Part shown: positions 45,298-54,142 of the stretch, one piece after another
Numbering within the stretch: position 1 is the stretch's first letter
How the letters are laid out: each line of letters opens with the position of its first letter
NCBI RefSeq assembly: GCF_009765445.1
Contig: NZ_WHOY01000031.1
Span: 3,207,774 to 3,271,773 of the forward strand
Reading direction: 5' to 3'
DNA from: Pantoea sp. BAV 3049
GTDB taxonomy: Bacteria > Pseudomonadota > Gammaproteobacteria > Enterobacterales > Enterobacteriaceae
Length of the DNA stretch: 64,000 nucleotides
Position numbers and translations under genes: made by a program
Notes under the pieces: model-generated
What the model saw: the letters and a program-made list of their open reading frames with translations, nothing else
The model's database searches: none
What the model was told of the DNA's origin: nothing

Positions 45298-45578
45298 TCA
45301 ATCAGCCTTCTTCACAGGCATATACAGCTCAATCTCCCACTTGCCGCTTTCCGAGCCGTCATTAAGGCACGCCAATCACCGTTTCGATCTCCAGTTGCTC
45401 AGGTGGCACTTCACGCGGATTCCCGTGATAAACGGCCATCCACGGCCCCATCAACTGATGCTTTGAGGTCCAGGCGACCAGTTTACCAAACCCTTCAGGG
45501 GCTGTTTTTTTCCCATGGACCGATCAGGTGATAGCCGGCTATCTGACAGGTCGAACGCTGCTGAATGTCAACTTTCAT
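45298..45578 (-). pseudogene. sbmC: DNA gyrase inhibitor SbmC (GyrI), frameshifted and deleted
   Basis: From the ATG at 45578 the frame reads MKVDIQQRSTCQIAGYHLIG and PWEKNSP, then stops. After removing one base from the run of seven A (about 45512-45518) it continues EGFGKLVAWTSKHQLMGPWM, AVYHGNPREVPPEQLEIETV and IGVP. The central part of the protein is then missing, and the very end follows in another frame (NDGSESGKWEIELYMPVKKA). These parts match E. coli SbmC in order, so the gene has an insertion of one base and a deletion of roughly 60 codons. Its place between yeeA and dacD is the normal one. Confidence 0.88.
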
Positions 45579-45675
45579 TTTCGCTCTCCGTTTAAATAAC
45601 TGGTTAAAAATACAGCGGTAATCGGAGATATTAGAGAGATTTATTTGGCAGGGTTTTGAGTTGCGAGAGCGGCCG

Positions 45676-45710
45676 CAAAAGCACAGGCAATCCATCCCTG
45701 GATCGCCTGT
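45676..45710 (-). terminator. Terminator of dacD
   Basis: On the minus strand ACAGGCGATCC/GGATTGCCTGT (one G-U pair) with a six-base loop is followed by GCTTTTGC. It lies 9 bases beyond the dacD stop. Confidence 0.7.
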
Positions 45711-45718
45711 AACTTAAA

Positions 45719-46888
45719 TTACAGCTTCTGTTTGATGTAATCTTCAATACGGGTAATCACACCCGCTTCTTTCACTTCATTCAGCGTCACCAGCGGATAA
45801 GAAGCCAGCTGCTTATCGCCATCGACCAGCTGAATTGTTCCTACCTGGTCATGCAACTTCAGCGGAGCCTGCAGGTCTTTGCGATCGATAACGTATTTCG
45901 CTTTAATCTTTTGCACCCGATCGCGCGGCAGTGCCAGATAGACATCGGAATCACTGCCGACTGAAACCTGATGCGGGTTACCGTACCAGACGTTTTCATG
46001 CCCAATCTCTTTACCGGCATGGAACAGCTGGATGGTATCGAAATTGCTCTGACCCCAGGTCAGCAACTTACGCGCCTGTTCTTCACGGCCTTTAGAGCTT
46101 TTGCCACCCATCACTACCGCAATCAGACGACGCTGGCCGTCAACGCTGGAGGCAATAATGTTAAAGCCAGCCGTTTCGGTATGACCGGTTTTCAGACCAT
46201 CGACGTGCAGAGTTTTATCCCATAACAAACCGTTACGATTCTGCTGAGTGATGCCGTTCCACGTCAGCGATTTCTCGCTGTACATCTGATAGAAATCCGG
46301 TTCACCATAAATAATAGCGCGGGACAGCTTTGCCAGGTCACCTGCGGTGGTGTACTGTCCCGGTGCATCCAGACCGTGCACCGTTTCAAAATGGGTATTG
46401 GTCAGCCCCAACTTCTGCACATATTGATTCATCTGATCGACGAAAGCTGACTGGCTGCCAGCGACATAATCCGCCAGAGCCACACAGGCATCATTACCAG
46501 AATCAATGATTACCCCACGGCTTAAATCGCGCACGGAAACTTTTTCCCCAGGCTTCAGGAACATCAGCGAAGAGCCTTTGAATACCGGATTGCCCGCGGC
46601 CCAGGCGTCTTTGCCCACGGTGACCATATCATCACGGGTGATGCGCTTGCTGTCGATGGCGCGGTCAACCACATAACCGGTCATCAGTTTAGTCAGGCTG
46701 GCCGGATTACGACGCTCGTCGGCATTGCCCTTTGTCAGGATCTGGCCCGTGGTGGCATCCATCAATACCCAGGAAGCAGCATCTATGGCAGGAGAAGTGA
46801 GGGGAAATGCTATTGGATTTTCATCTGCGTGTGCCACTACGGCAAAAGCCAGAACCAAACTCATACTTGCAAGCTGACGCTTCTTCAA
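45719..46888 (-). CDS. dacD: D-alanyl-D-alanine carboxypeptidase DacD (PBP6b)
   Basis: A 389-residue low-molecular-weight penicillin-binding protein (E. coli DacD 388). A signal peptide (residues 1-21) is followed by the three active-site motifs S64-L-T-K67, S130-G-N132 and K233-T-G235, then the beta-rich C-terminal domain and an amphipathic anchor (RIEDYIKQKL). It trims the terminal D-Ala of peptidoglycan pentapeptides in the periplasm. The paralogues DacA and DacC are similar, but the place between sbmC and sbcB identifies it as dacD. Confidence 0.94.
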   Translation of the reverse strand: MKKRQLASMSLVLAFAVVAHADENPIAFPLTSPAIDAASWVLMDATTGQILTKGNADERRNPASLTKLMTGYVVDRAIDSKRITRDDMVTVGKDAWAAGNPVFKGSSLMFLKPGEKVSVRDLSRGVIIDSGNDACVALADYVAGSQSAFVDQMNQYVQKLGLTNTHFETVHGLDAPGQYTTAGDLAKLSRAIIYGEPDFYQMYSEKSLTWNGITQQNRNGLLWDKTLHVDGLKTGHTETAGFNIIASSVDGQRRLIAVVMGGKSSKGREEQARKLLTWGQSNFDTIQLFHAGKEIGHENVWYGNPHQVSVGSDSDVYLALPRDRVQKIKAKYVIDRKDLQAPLKLHDQVGTIQLVDGDKQLASYPLVTLNEVKEAGVITRIEDYIKQKL

Positions 46889-47152
46889 CGGGGAACCCTC
46901 AATAATAATCTTGTGATAAAAAAACCAGCTTGTTGTACGGGATTCCCGACCAGAGTGTGTTAATAAATTGCAAGAAAATATTAATTTTCAGCCGATTAGC
47001 ACAGACGCCCCCTGAACTTAACCTTTTGGTTTATTTGGTACGATGCATTAAGGAAAATCTGATAAGTTTTACTTTAGGAACATAACACGTTGTTTGTTAT
47101 CACAAGTCTTTTACCCTCCTCCTTCAAAATACTGATCGAACAGGGGTAAAAT

Positions 47153-48301
47153 ATGTCTTCATCAAGGGGTTGGTCTACTGAACTGGAGGGGTTGCGAGGC
47201 ATCGCATCACTCTGGGTACTGGTGGGTCACATCAGCTTGCTGATTCATTGCCATATCACGCTGATTTCGTCACCGGGTATCGGTGTTGATCTCTTTATTC
47301 TCCTTTCTGGCTATCTGATGGCGAAAAACTATAAAGAGCGCCAGCAGAAAGAACCCTGGCAGCATGCCAGTACCATCAGGAAATTCTGGATACGCCGATT
47401 TTTCCGCATCGCCCCTCTCTACTATCTGCTCCTGATCGTCGCGCTGGTTTACGGCCCGTGGTTCGGTGAAATGCGTGACACCCTCGCGCATTTTTACTCT
47501 GGCACAGCGACAGAAAGCTCTCGTTATACCGATCGGTCACTGGCAAACATCCTGACTCACTTCAGTTTCCTGTTTGGTTTGCTGCCCGCTTACGGTTTTA
47601 ACACGGTACTGCCAGACTGGAGTATAGGGTTGGAGATGCAGTTCTATCTGCTGTTCCCGTTCATCATGCTGGTAACGATGCGCTTTGGTTATGCAGTATC
47701 GCTGATCGGCATTATGGTGCTGTGCTGCGTGGGACGCTTTGTGCTGGCGGATTATTATGAAGCGTTTGAAATGCCATCAATGATCCTGATAAAGCTGAAT
47801 ATCTTTATTTCCGGTATGTTGCTTGCCGAAGCGGTCCGCCGGAAATCGCTGCTTTACGTCGTGTTTGCCCTGTTTGGCCCCGTCGCCAGCGTGATTATCG
47901 GTCTGAAAGCGATTCCTCTGCAGGTTGCAATGGAAGTGCTGATGATTGTCGGCATGGCCGCCATTCTCTGGCAGCATGCCGAAGGCGGCCTGATGGCCCG
48001 CCTGATTGCCCTGCCCCGTAAGCTGCTGAACAACCGCCTCAGCACCTGGCTGGGTGACGTGTCGTTCTCCGTTTACCTGCTGCATCTGCTGATTGTCATT
48101 CCAGCCATCGCCCTGCTCCTGACGCATACCAGTCTGGGCGGCAAAAGTGATATGGTACGCTTCGCCACGGTCTGCGCTGTTTGTATCCCGATAACCTATG
48201 CTCTGGCGGCTCTGCTGTTTAAGTTTGTGGAGAAGCCTGGGATTCTGGTTGGGAAGAAGGTGCTGGCTAACCGGCCTTTGGAACGGGATTTAGTGGGTTA
48301 A
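47153..48301 (+). CDS. Acyltransferase-3 family membrane protein (OafA/YrhL-like)
   Basis: A 382-residue inner-membrane protein with about ten helices. The N-terminus ELEGLRGIASLWVLVGHISL carries the family's R/H motif, followed by GIGVDLFILLSGYLM and RRFFRIAPLYYLLLI. DWSIGLEMQFYLLFPFIML and WLGDVSFSVYLLHLLIVIPA are conserved later. Such proteins transfer acetyl or other acyl groups to O-antigen, capsule or other glycans. The acceptor is unknown. It converges on a second member of the same family at 48368. Confidence 0.9.
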   Translation: MSSSRGWSTELEGLRGIASLWVLVGHISLLIHCHITLISSPGIGVDLFILLSGYLMAKNYKERQQKEPWQHASTIRKFWIRRFFRIAPLYYLLLIVALVYGPWFGEMRDTLAHFYSGTATESSRYTDRSLANILTHFSFLFGLLPAYGFNTVLPDWSIGLEMQFYLLFPFIMLVTMRFGYAVSLIGIMVLCCVGRFVLADYYEAFEMPSMILIKLNIFISGMLLAEAVRRKSLLYVVFALFGPVASVIIGLKAIPLQVAMEVLMIVGMAAILWQHAEGGLMARLIALPRKLLNNRLSTWLGDVSFSVYLLHLLIVIPAIALLLTHTSLGGKSDMVRFATVCAVCIPITYALAALLFKFVEKPGILVGKKVLANRPLERDLVG

Positions 48302-48367
48302 AGCCGTCATCCGTTTAGCCTCATGGAAGAGGCCCCGATGTCATTCCCCAGCCTAAGGGAAAAGACT

Positions 48368-49405
48368 TTATTTCCGCGATTTCGCCAGTTTTCTGCGAAA
48401 TTTCTCAACATTTTTATCTACGGCAACATAAAGGAAAATCGAAGCGACTAATGACAGGCCAACAATAATAAACGACCAGACCCAACTCCCTCTGTGATTT
48501 GAAATTAATATTAATACTATAGGCCAATGCGTCAGATAAATTGGATAACTCATCTCACCGATCAGCCTGTCTGCTTTGCTATTTCTTGTCGCATGAAAAA
48601 CAGGAATAATACATATTAAAAATATAAAATAGCTGACAATTAACACATAAGAACTATTGAAATACCTTAATGAAACTTCAATGACAGAAATAATTATCAC
48701 CAGCCCCAAAACAGATGCTGTAAGCGCATTTAATTTCTTTGCACATCTATAGTTACGGTACTTTGTCCAACCAAAGTAAGACACCATGCCCATGAGGAAC
48801 AACCAGAAATGATTCAATGCGCTTCGATGATCAAGGGGATGATGGAAGAACAAAAAATGTTTGACTGACAGATAATAAATTAAAGATAACACCAGAAGAA
48901 ACACGACCGCTCTTAACTTCCTGGCAAAAAAGGGGGCCGCAATATAAAAACAAATTTCAGCCCCTACAGACCACATGTGTTGCATATGGGTAGCATTTAT
49001 AATCGGAGGGGTCGTTTTATAAAGTTCAGGAGTATTAATAAAAACGACATTCCCTGCGGTATCAAAGCCAAACCACCATAATGTCTCATAGAAAAACATC
49101 GTCAGTGATGAAAACCATACATATATGGATACTGCAGTTGATTGATAAATCTGGCTCCCCATAGGTTCTATAAACATAACAACAACGAGGAAAACAATAA
49201 TATAACCCGGCCATAAACGAAGAAATCTGGCCAGATAAAAACCAGAAATATTACTTCCATATTTTTCGTTTAAAACCAAAGCCATATAAAAACCGGAAAT
49301 CACGAAAAAAGCCATTACAGCAAGGTGGCCAGAAATACCAGGGGCCTGGATACCATTGTGTGAAATGACTACAGATGCAGCCAGAAAAAAACGTAACCAA
49401 CCCAT
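48368..49405 (-). CDS. Second acyltransferase-3 family protein
   Basis: A 345-residue membrane acyltransferase, AT-rich and little like its neighbour beyond the family pattern: WLRFFLAASVVISHNGI (the histidine motif), VMAFFVISGFYMALVL, RFLRLWPGYIIVFLV, MWSVGAEICFYIAAPFF and LIGEMSYPIYLTHWPIVLIL. The two genes face each other with 66 bases between stops. Its low GC suggests it was acquired with the polysaccharide genes beyond sbcB (inference). The substrate is unknown. Confidence 0.9.
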   Translation of the reverse strand: MGWLRFFLAASVVISHNGIQAPGISGHLAVMAFFVISGFYMALVLNEKYGSNISGFYLARFLRLWPGYIIVFLVVVMFIEPMGSQIYQSTAVSIYVWFSSLTMFFYETLWWFGFDTAGNVVFINTPELYKTTPPIINATHMQHMWSVGAEICFYIAAPFFARKLRAVVFLLVLSLIYYLSVKHFLFFHHPLDHRSALNHFWLFLMGMVSYFGWTKYRNYRCAKKLNALTASVLGLVIIISVIEVSLRYFNSSYVLIVSYFIFLICIIPVFHATRNSKADRLIGEMSYPIYLTHWPIVLILISNHRGSWVWSFIIVGLSLVASIFLYVAVDKNVEKFRRKLAKSRK

Positions 49406-49656
49406 AGATTCTTGTCAGACTCACTGAAAACTCAAAATTTTCAAGGAGTCTACGCTACTTTCAACTTTCCTCAAACCGGTCACACAATTTTTTAGCACTT
49501 GCGGCTCACCGTTCCGTCTTCCACAAGACTCTTCTTACCGGGATAATATTCTGTTCAAAAAAGCACGGCCATTGGGTATATAAAACGGTTTGTGTTAGAG
49601 TGAATGTTCATGATTAAAGATAAACGACAAGACTCGAAAATATCTTTAGATTCATA

Positions 49657-51114
49657 ATGTTAAAACAAGAAGTGGACAGAGATAAAGTGAAAAAAATCAG
49701 TAAAAAATCAACCTTCCTTTTCCACGACTACGAAACTTTTGGCAAAAGTCCGTCGCTGGATCGTCCCGCACAGTTTGCCGGGATACGCACGGATATGGAT
49801 TTCAACATCATTGGCGAGCCGGAAGTGTTCTATTGCAAACCTGCCGATGACTATCTGCCTCAACCTGAAGCGGTGATGATCACCGGGATTACCCCTCAGG
49901 TGGCGCTGGCGAAAGGCATGAGCGAAGCCGCGTTCACCAAACGCATCCACCAGCTGTTCAGCGAGCCAGACACCTGCATTGTTGGCTATAACAACGTGCG
50001 GTTTGACGATGAAGTCACTCGCAATCTGCTCTATCGCAACTTTTACGACCCGTATGGCTGGAGCTGGCAGCATGGTAACAGCCGCTGGGATCTGCTCGAC
50101 GTGATGCGGGCATGCTATGCGCTCCGGCCAGAAGGCATTGAATGGCCTGAAAATGATGACGGTTTTCCCAGTTTCCGCCTGGAACATCTGACCAAGGCCA
50201 ACGGCGTCGCGCATGAGAATGCTCACGATGCGATGTCCGATGTGTATGCCACCATTGCCATGGCAAAACTGGTAAAAGAGAAGCAGCCACGGCTGTATGA
50301 GTTCCTGTTCAGCCACCGTAACAAACAGAAGATCACCACGCTGATTGATATCCCGCAAATGAAGCCACTGGTGCATATTTCCGGTATGTTTGGCGCATTT
50401 CGTGGTAATACCAGCTGGATTGCTCCGCTGGCCTGGCACCCGGTCAACAAGAATGCCCTGATCACCTGCGATCTTGCGGGCGATATGTCCCCTCTGTTGG
50501 AGCTGGATGCCGACCAACTCCGTGAGCGACTCTATACTCGTCGGGACGAGCTGGGCGATGCCGCTCCTGTTCCGGTCAAGCTGATGCATATCAACAAGTG
50601 TCCGGTGGTAGCACCAGCAAATACCCTGCGCCCGGAAGATGCTGAGCGTCTGGGGATCGATCGCCAGCAGTGCCTGGATAACCTGGCACTGCTGCGCCAG
50701 CATCCGGAAATCCGTGAGAAGGTGGTCACGTTGTTTGCAGAAGCCGAGCCGTTTACCCCTTCTGATGACGTTGATGCCCAGCTGTATGATGGCTTCTTCA
50801 GCGATGCTGACCGAACGGCAATGAACATTATCTTGCAGACGTCGCCAGAAAATTTACCGGCACTGGATCTGACGTTTAATGATGGTCGTATCGAAAAACT
50901 GCTGTTTCGCTATCGTGCGCGCAATTATCCTGGCACGCTTGATGAAGCAGAGCAAAATCGCTGGCTGCAGCATCGGCGAGAAATGTTAAACCCAGAGCGT
51001 GTGCAGGACTACGTGCAGGAACTGGAAATGCTGTTTAATCAGTATGCAGATGAAAAAGTCAGGATGAAGCAGCTGAAAGCGTTGTTTGACTACGCAAGAT
51101 ATATAACCGATTGA
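49657..51114 (+). CDS. sbcB: Exodeoxyribonuclease I (SbcB)
   Basis: A 485-residue 3'-5' single-strand DNA exonuclease (E. coli 475) used in recombination and mismatch repair. The DEDDh domain shows FLFHDYETFGKSPSLDRPAQ (first D and E), VGYNNVRFDDEVTRNLLYRN and AHDAMSDVYATIAMAKL (the H and D). The SH3-like and helical C-terminal parts follow (YADEKVRMKQLKALFDYARY). The ATG at 49657 gives about 10 extra N-terminal residues with a weak Shine-Dalgarno; a GTG at 49687 is an alternative. It is divergent from the acyltransferase gene. Confidence 0.95.
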   Translation: MLKQEVDRDKVKKISKKSTFLFHDYETFGKSPSLDRPAQFAGIRTDMDFNIIGEPEVFYCKPADDYLPQPEAVMITGITPQVALAKGMSEAAFTKRIHQLFSEPDTCIVGYNNVRFDDEVTRNLLYRNFYDPYGWSWQHGNSRWDLLDVMRACYALRPEGIEWPENDDGFPSFRLEHLTKANGVAHENAHDAMSDVYATIAMAKLVKEKQPRLYEFLFSHRNKQKITTLIDIPQMKPLVHISGMFGAFRGNTSWIAPLAWHPVNKNALITCDLAGDMSPLLELDADQLRERLYTRRDELGDAAPVPVKLMHINKCPVVAPANTLRPEDAERLGIDRQQCLDNLALLRQHPEIREKVVTLFAEAEPFTPSDDVDAQLYDGFFSDADRTAMNIILQTSPENLPALDLTFNDGRIEKLLFRYRARNYPGTLDEAEQNRWLQHRREMLNPERVQDYVQELEMLFNQYADEKVRMKQLKALFDYARYITD

Positions 51115-51257
51115 TTAAAAATCAAATTTTATAAGGTTTTGGTCGGCAATTTTTTTATACACCTTGTCAACGCTTTTCACTATCAGCAACATTAGCGGGA
51201 CAGTTGCATATACCTCGACAAATGTTACTATTTGCTACTTGTAAAATAGGGGGGGAC

Positions 51258-51632
51258 ATGAATTCGACGTTCATAAGATATGTTTTGGTAGGTTTAATAA
51301 ACACCGTTATCCACTGGTCCATTTTGGGATGCTGTTTTTATCTCTTGGGCATTAACCAGGCAGCGAGCAATCTTGCTGGTTTTTGTGCTGCTGTTACGTT
51401 TAGTTTCTTTGTTAACGCAAAATGGACCTTCGAATCAGAAACCTCTCTTTTTCGATATTTCATTTTTGTGGGTTTTATGGGGTTACTTGCGTATCTCTTT
51501 GGATGGGCGGCAGACCATTTTGTACTCCCCCCAATTATTACCGCAGTTGCATTTTCTGCTTTCAGTCTGTTGTCTGGCTATTTTTATTCAAAACATATTG
51601 TTTTCACAGAAAGAAAGACAACTATATCATAG
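51258..51632 (+). CDS. gtrA: GtrA-like membrane protein (putative polyprenyl-glucose flippase)
   Basis: A 124-residue protein with four hydrophobic helices of the GtrA family (FIRYVLVGLINTVIHWSIL, NLAGFCAAVTFSFFVNAKWT with the conserved FxxNxxWTF, and SGYFYSKHIVF). GtrA proteins are thought to move undecaprenyl-phosphate-linked sugars across the inner membrane. The start at 51258 is preceded by a run of seven G (51249-51255) acting as ribosome-binding site; a longer frame from 51204 adds an unrelated leader. First gene of a three-gene module. Confidence 0.88.
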   Translation: MNSTFIRYVLVGLINTVIHWSILGCCFYLLGINQAASNLAGFCAAVTFSFFVNAKWTFESETSLFRYFIFVGFMGLLAYLFGWAADHFVLPPIITAVAFSAFSLLSGYFYSKHIVFTERKTTIS

Positions 51633-51661
51633 TACACTTAATTTGCGTTAAAGGAATACAA

Positions 51662-53059
51662 ATGCTTTATGAAGATAGTAGCAGTGAGAATAACACCACT
51701 CGTCCAGACAGGAAGAACAACTGGACAAACATTATTCTTTTTATAATATTTACACTTGTTTCTTTTGCATGGGTATTTCATGTCAAACCCCCTTTCATTT
51801 CCCCCGATGAAGGCGCACATTTATCTCGAGCAGATGCACTGAGGAACGGCTATATCGCACTTACCTCTCCTGATGGAAAAATGAATTCAGGTGGAGAAGT
51901 TGATAATAGCATGAATTACTTCAGATCGCAGTACGATAAGGTTATAAAATCACATAACAATCCTGAACTCGCAAATGAAATGAAAAGAGAAATGCAAAAT
52001 CTCTACTGGAGTAATACGAAGAGATTTTATTCAATGGCAAATACTGCCTTCTACTTCCCGGCAGTATATATACCACAAGCTATAGGTTTTGAAGTTGGTC
52101 ATATCCTAAACTTAAACCTATATAGCACATATAAACTGGCAACCACATTGAATCTACTGGCAATTATAACACTAATAATTGCAGCATGGAGGCTAGCACC
52201 TATACCCGCTCCAGCGATTGCCGTAATGTTATTGCCAATGAGTATTTTTCAATTTTTCTCACCGACGATTGATGGCCTGACATTTGCGTTCACAGTGCTT
52301 ACTATGTCATTACTGACTAATCTATTGAAACACGAAAATCATCTCCATTTTCGAAAAAAACTTTTCCTGCTATGCATAGTTATTTTTGCATTAAGCAGCA
52401 GCCGGGCAAATCTGTTACCCCTTCTTTTCCTTCCCTTATGGTTATTCTTCCGGACCAGACAACGCTCTTGTTTGATCGGTTTTGCTGTCACGTCAATACT
52501 GGTGCTTGCCTGGACCTATTTTTCAATTAAAACGGTTCATGACAACGGCATCCATCATCCCGGCATTGAACAAATTGATGTGCTGAAATATTATATATTG
52601 CATCCTTTCGAAATACCTCAAATAATAGTCAACACATTGTCAGACTATTCTACATTCACCTTCTACGTTCAGTCTCTCATCGGTAAACTTGGGTGGCTTG
52701 ATGCGCCAATTGGTGACTTTGCCTATTGGGGGTTTGGTCTTGCGATATACAGCATATTCATTTTGAACATATCCAAAAAACACGTTGCAAAGCACAAAAC
52801 AGACACGGTACTTTTATTATTACTTACCCTTAGTATTATAACCCTTACATTTTGCGCACTCCTTGTACAATGGTCTGCATTCCCTACAACAAAAGTTGAT
52901 GGCGTTCAGGGAAGATATTTTATAATACCATTTATTATTTTAGGATATGCATTAATGGATAAGCCTGAATTAAGAAAGCTTTCATATGCTGCGCTGGCTT
53001 TCATGGCAGTCGCCTCTGTAATGACTGTACATATTGCATTAGAGACGCGCTATTTTTGA
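51662..53059 (+). CDS. DUF2142-type membrane protein, candidate O-antigen glycosyltransferase
   Basis: A 465-residue inner-membrane protein with about 10-12 helices. The first periplasmic loop carries PPFISPDEGAHLSRADALRN, with the acidic D-E pair typical of GT-C fold transferases, and the middle has the FFSPTIDGLTFAFTVLTMSL stretch of DUF2142 proteins. It sits between gtrA and the gtrB-like gene, where serotype-specific transferases are found, so it probably adds the sugar to O-antigen or another surface glycan (inference). The start at 51662 follows AAAGGA; a longer frame overlapping gtrA is rejected. AT-rich. Confidence 0.83.
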   Translation: MLYEDSSSENNTTRPDRKNNWTNIILFIIFTLVSFAWVFHVKPPFISPDEGAHLSRADALRNGYIALTSPDGKMNSGGEVDNSMNYFRSQYDKVIKSHNNPELANEMKREMQNLYWSNTKRFYSMANTAFYFPAVYIPQAIGFEVGHILNLNLYSTYKLATTLNLLAIITLIIAAWRLAPIPAPAIAVMLLPMSIFQFFSPTIDGLTFAFTVLTMSLLTNLLKHENHLHFRKKLFLLCIVIFALSSSRANLLPLLFLPLWLFFRTRQRSCLIGFAVTSILVLAWTYFSIKTVHDNGIHHPGIEQIDVLKYYILHPFEIPQIIVNTLSDYSTFTFYVQSLIGKLGWLDAPIGDFAYWGFGLAIYSIFILNISKKHVAKHKTDTVLLLLLTLSIITLTFCALLVQWSAFPTTKVDGVQGRYFIIPFIILGYALMDKPELRKLSYAALAFMAVASVMTVHIALETRYF

Positions 53060-53078
53060 TTTAATTATGGAGTCAGTC

Positions 53079-54035
53079 ATGAATAAAATTTATCGCAGCA
53101 GAAAAATTGCCCTTGTAGTTCCATGTTATAACGAAGAAATGTCTATTGCTACCGTAATCAGTCAGTTCAGAGAAAGTATTCCTGAGGCCGATATTTATGT
53201 TTTTGATAACAACTCTAAAGACAAAACGGCATTAATAGCAAAAGAACACAATGTACATGTCCATACCGTCTCTCTAAAGGGTAAGGGGAATGTTGTACGT
53301 AGAATGTTTTCCGATGTTGAAGCAGATGTGTATATCATGGTGGATGGTGATGCAACTTATGATGCTTCCGCTGCAAAAAAAATGGTTGACAAGTTGATTG
53401 ATGACAAACTTGATATGGTCGTCGGCTGTCGACAGGAAAATGGGGATGAGGGAACATATCGTCAGGGACACCGCTTCGGTAATAAAATGCTTACCGGAAC
53501 GGTGACGACGATATTTAAGGGCGAATTCAGCGATATGCTTTCAGGGTACCGCGTATTTAGCCGACGCTACGTAAAATCATTTCCATGCTTATCAAGGGGC
53601 TTTGAAATCGAGACCGAGTTGACTATTCATGCACTTGAACTGAGAATGCGTTATGGAGAAGTACAGACGAGCTATGGTGAACGTCCTGAAGGTTCGACAA
53701 GTAAGTTATCAACGTATAAAGATGGTATTAAGATACTCAAAACAATAATCAAACTTTACATGAGTGAAAGGCCTTTTTACTTCTTCCTTATTTTGAGCAT
53801 TCTTTTTGTCTTTTTATCAATAATACTTGGATTCCCTATCCTGGCTGAATTTGAAGAAACGGGCTTAGTTCCTCGTTTCCCAACAGCTATTCTGGCTTCA
53901 GCAATTATGACCATTGGGATAATATCTTTTGTATGCGGTATTATACTCGAGTCAGTTACAATGGGGCGAAGAGAAATGAAAGCGTTATTTTATTTAAATT
54001 CAAATTATTCACATGAAAATATTGAAGATAAATAA
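53079..54035 (+). CDS. gtrB: GtrB-like polyprenyl-phosphate glycosyltransferase (GT2)
   Basis: A 318-residue protein: a GT2 domain (residues about 10-230; IALVVPCYNEEMSIATVISQ, YIMVDGDATYDASAAKKMV, SDMLSGYRVFSRRYV, GFEIETELTIHA) and two C-terminal membrane helices. It matches bactoprenol glucosyl transferase GtrB and dolichol-phosphate mannose synthase. It would load undecaprenyl phosphate with a sugar on the cytosolic side. The start at 53079 has GGAG at six bases; the earlier ATG at 53067 has none. Last gene of the module. Confidence 0.88.
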   Translation: MNKIYRSRKIALVVPCYNEEMSIATVISQFRESIPEADIYVFDNNSKDKTALIAKEHNVHVHTVSLKGKGNVVRRMFSDVEADVYIMVDGDATYDASAAKKMVDKLIDDKLDMVVGCRQENGDEGTYRQGHRFGNKMLTGTVTTIFKGEFSDMLSGYRVFSRRYVKSFPCLSRGFEIETELTIHALELRMRYGEVQTSYGERPEGSTSKLSTYKDGIKILKTIIKLYMSERPFYFFLILSILFVFLSIILGFPILAEFEETGLVPRFPTAILASAIMTIGIISFVCGIILESVTMGRREMKALFYLNSNYSHENIEDK

Positions 54036-54040
54036 AGTCA

Positions 54041-54089
54041 ATAACAAATAACAAATAACAAATAACAAATAACAAATAACAAATAACAA
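54041..54089 (+). repeat. Seven tandem copies of ATAACAA
   Basis: A perfect 7 x 7-bp array six bases after the stop of the gtrB-like gene and just before the terminator of the opposing operon. Short tandem arrays of this kind change copy number by replication slippage. Being outside coding sequence, it would affect only transcript ends. Confidence 0.95.
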
Positions 54090-54117
54090 AAAGAGCCTGG
54101 AACCACATTCAGGCTCT
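54087..54117 (-). terminator. Terminator of the minus-strand glycan operon
   Basis: Stem AGAGCCTG/CAGGCTCT with a ten-base loop. On the minus strand TTTTTG follows, so it ends the operon whose last gene stops at 54143. The plus-strand side lacks a U-tract (CCTATAA). Confidence 0.8.
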
Positions 54118-54142
54118 CCTATAATATGTTTAAAGAAACTTC

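Noticed and set aside
51422..51661. N-terminal extension of the DUF2142-type protein overlapping gtrA
   Set aside because: It would overlap most of gtrA; the ATG at 51662 has AAAGGA at the right distance.
54041..54089. CRISPR-like array
   Set aside because: The repeat unit is only 7 bases with no spacers, so it is a simple tandem repeat.
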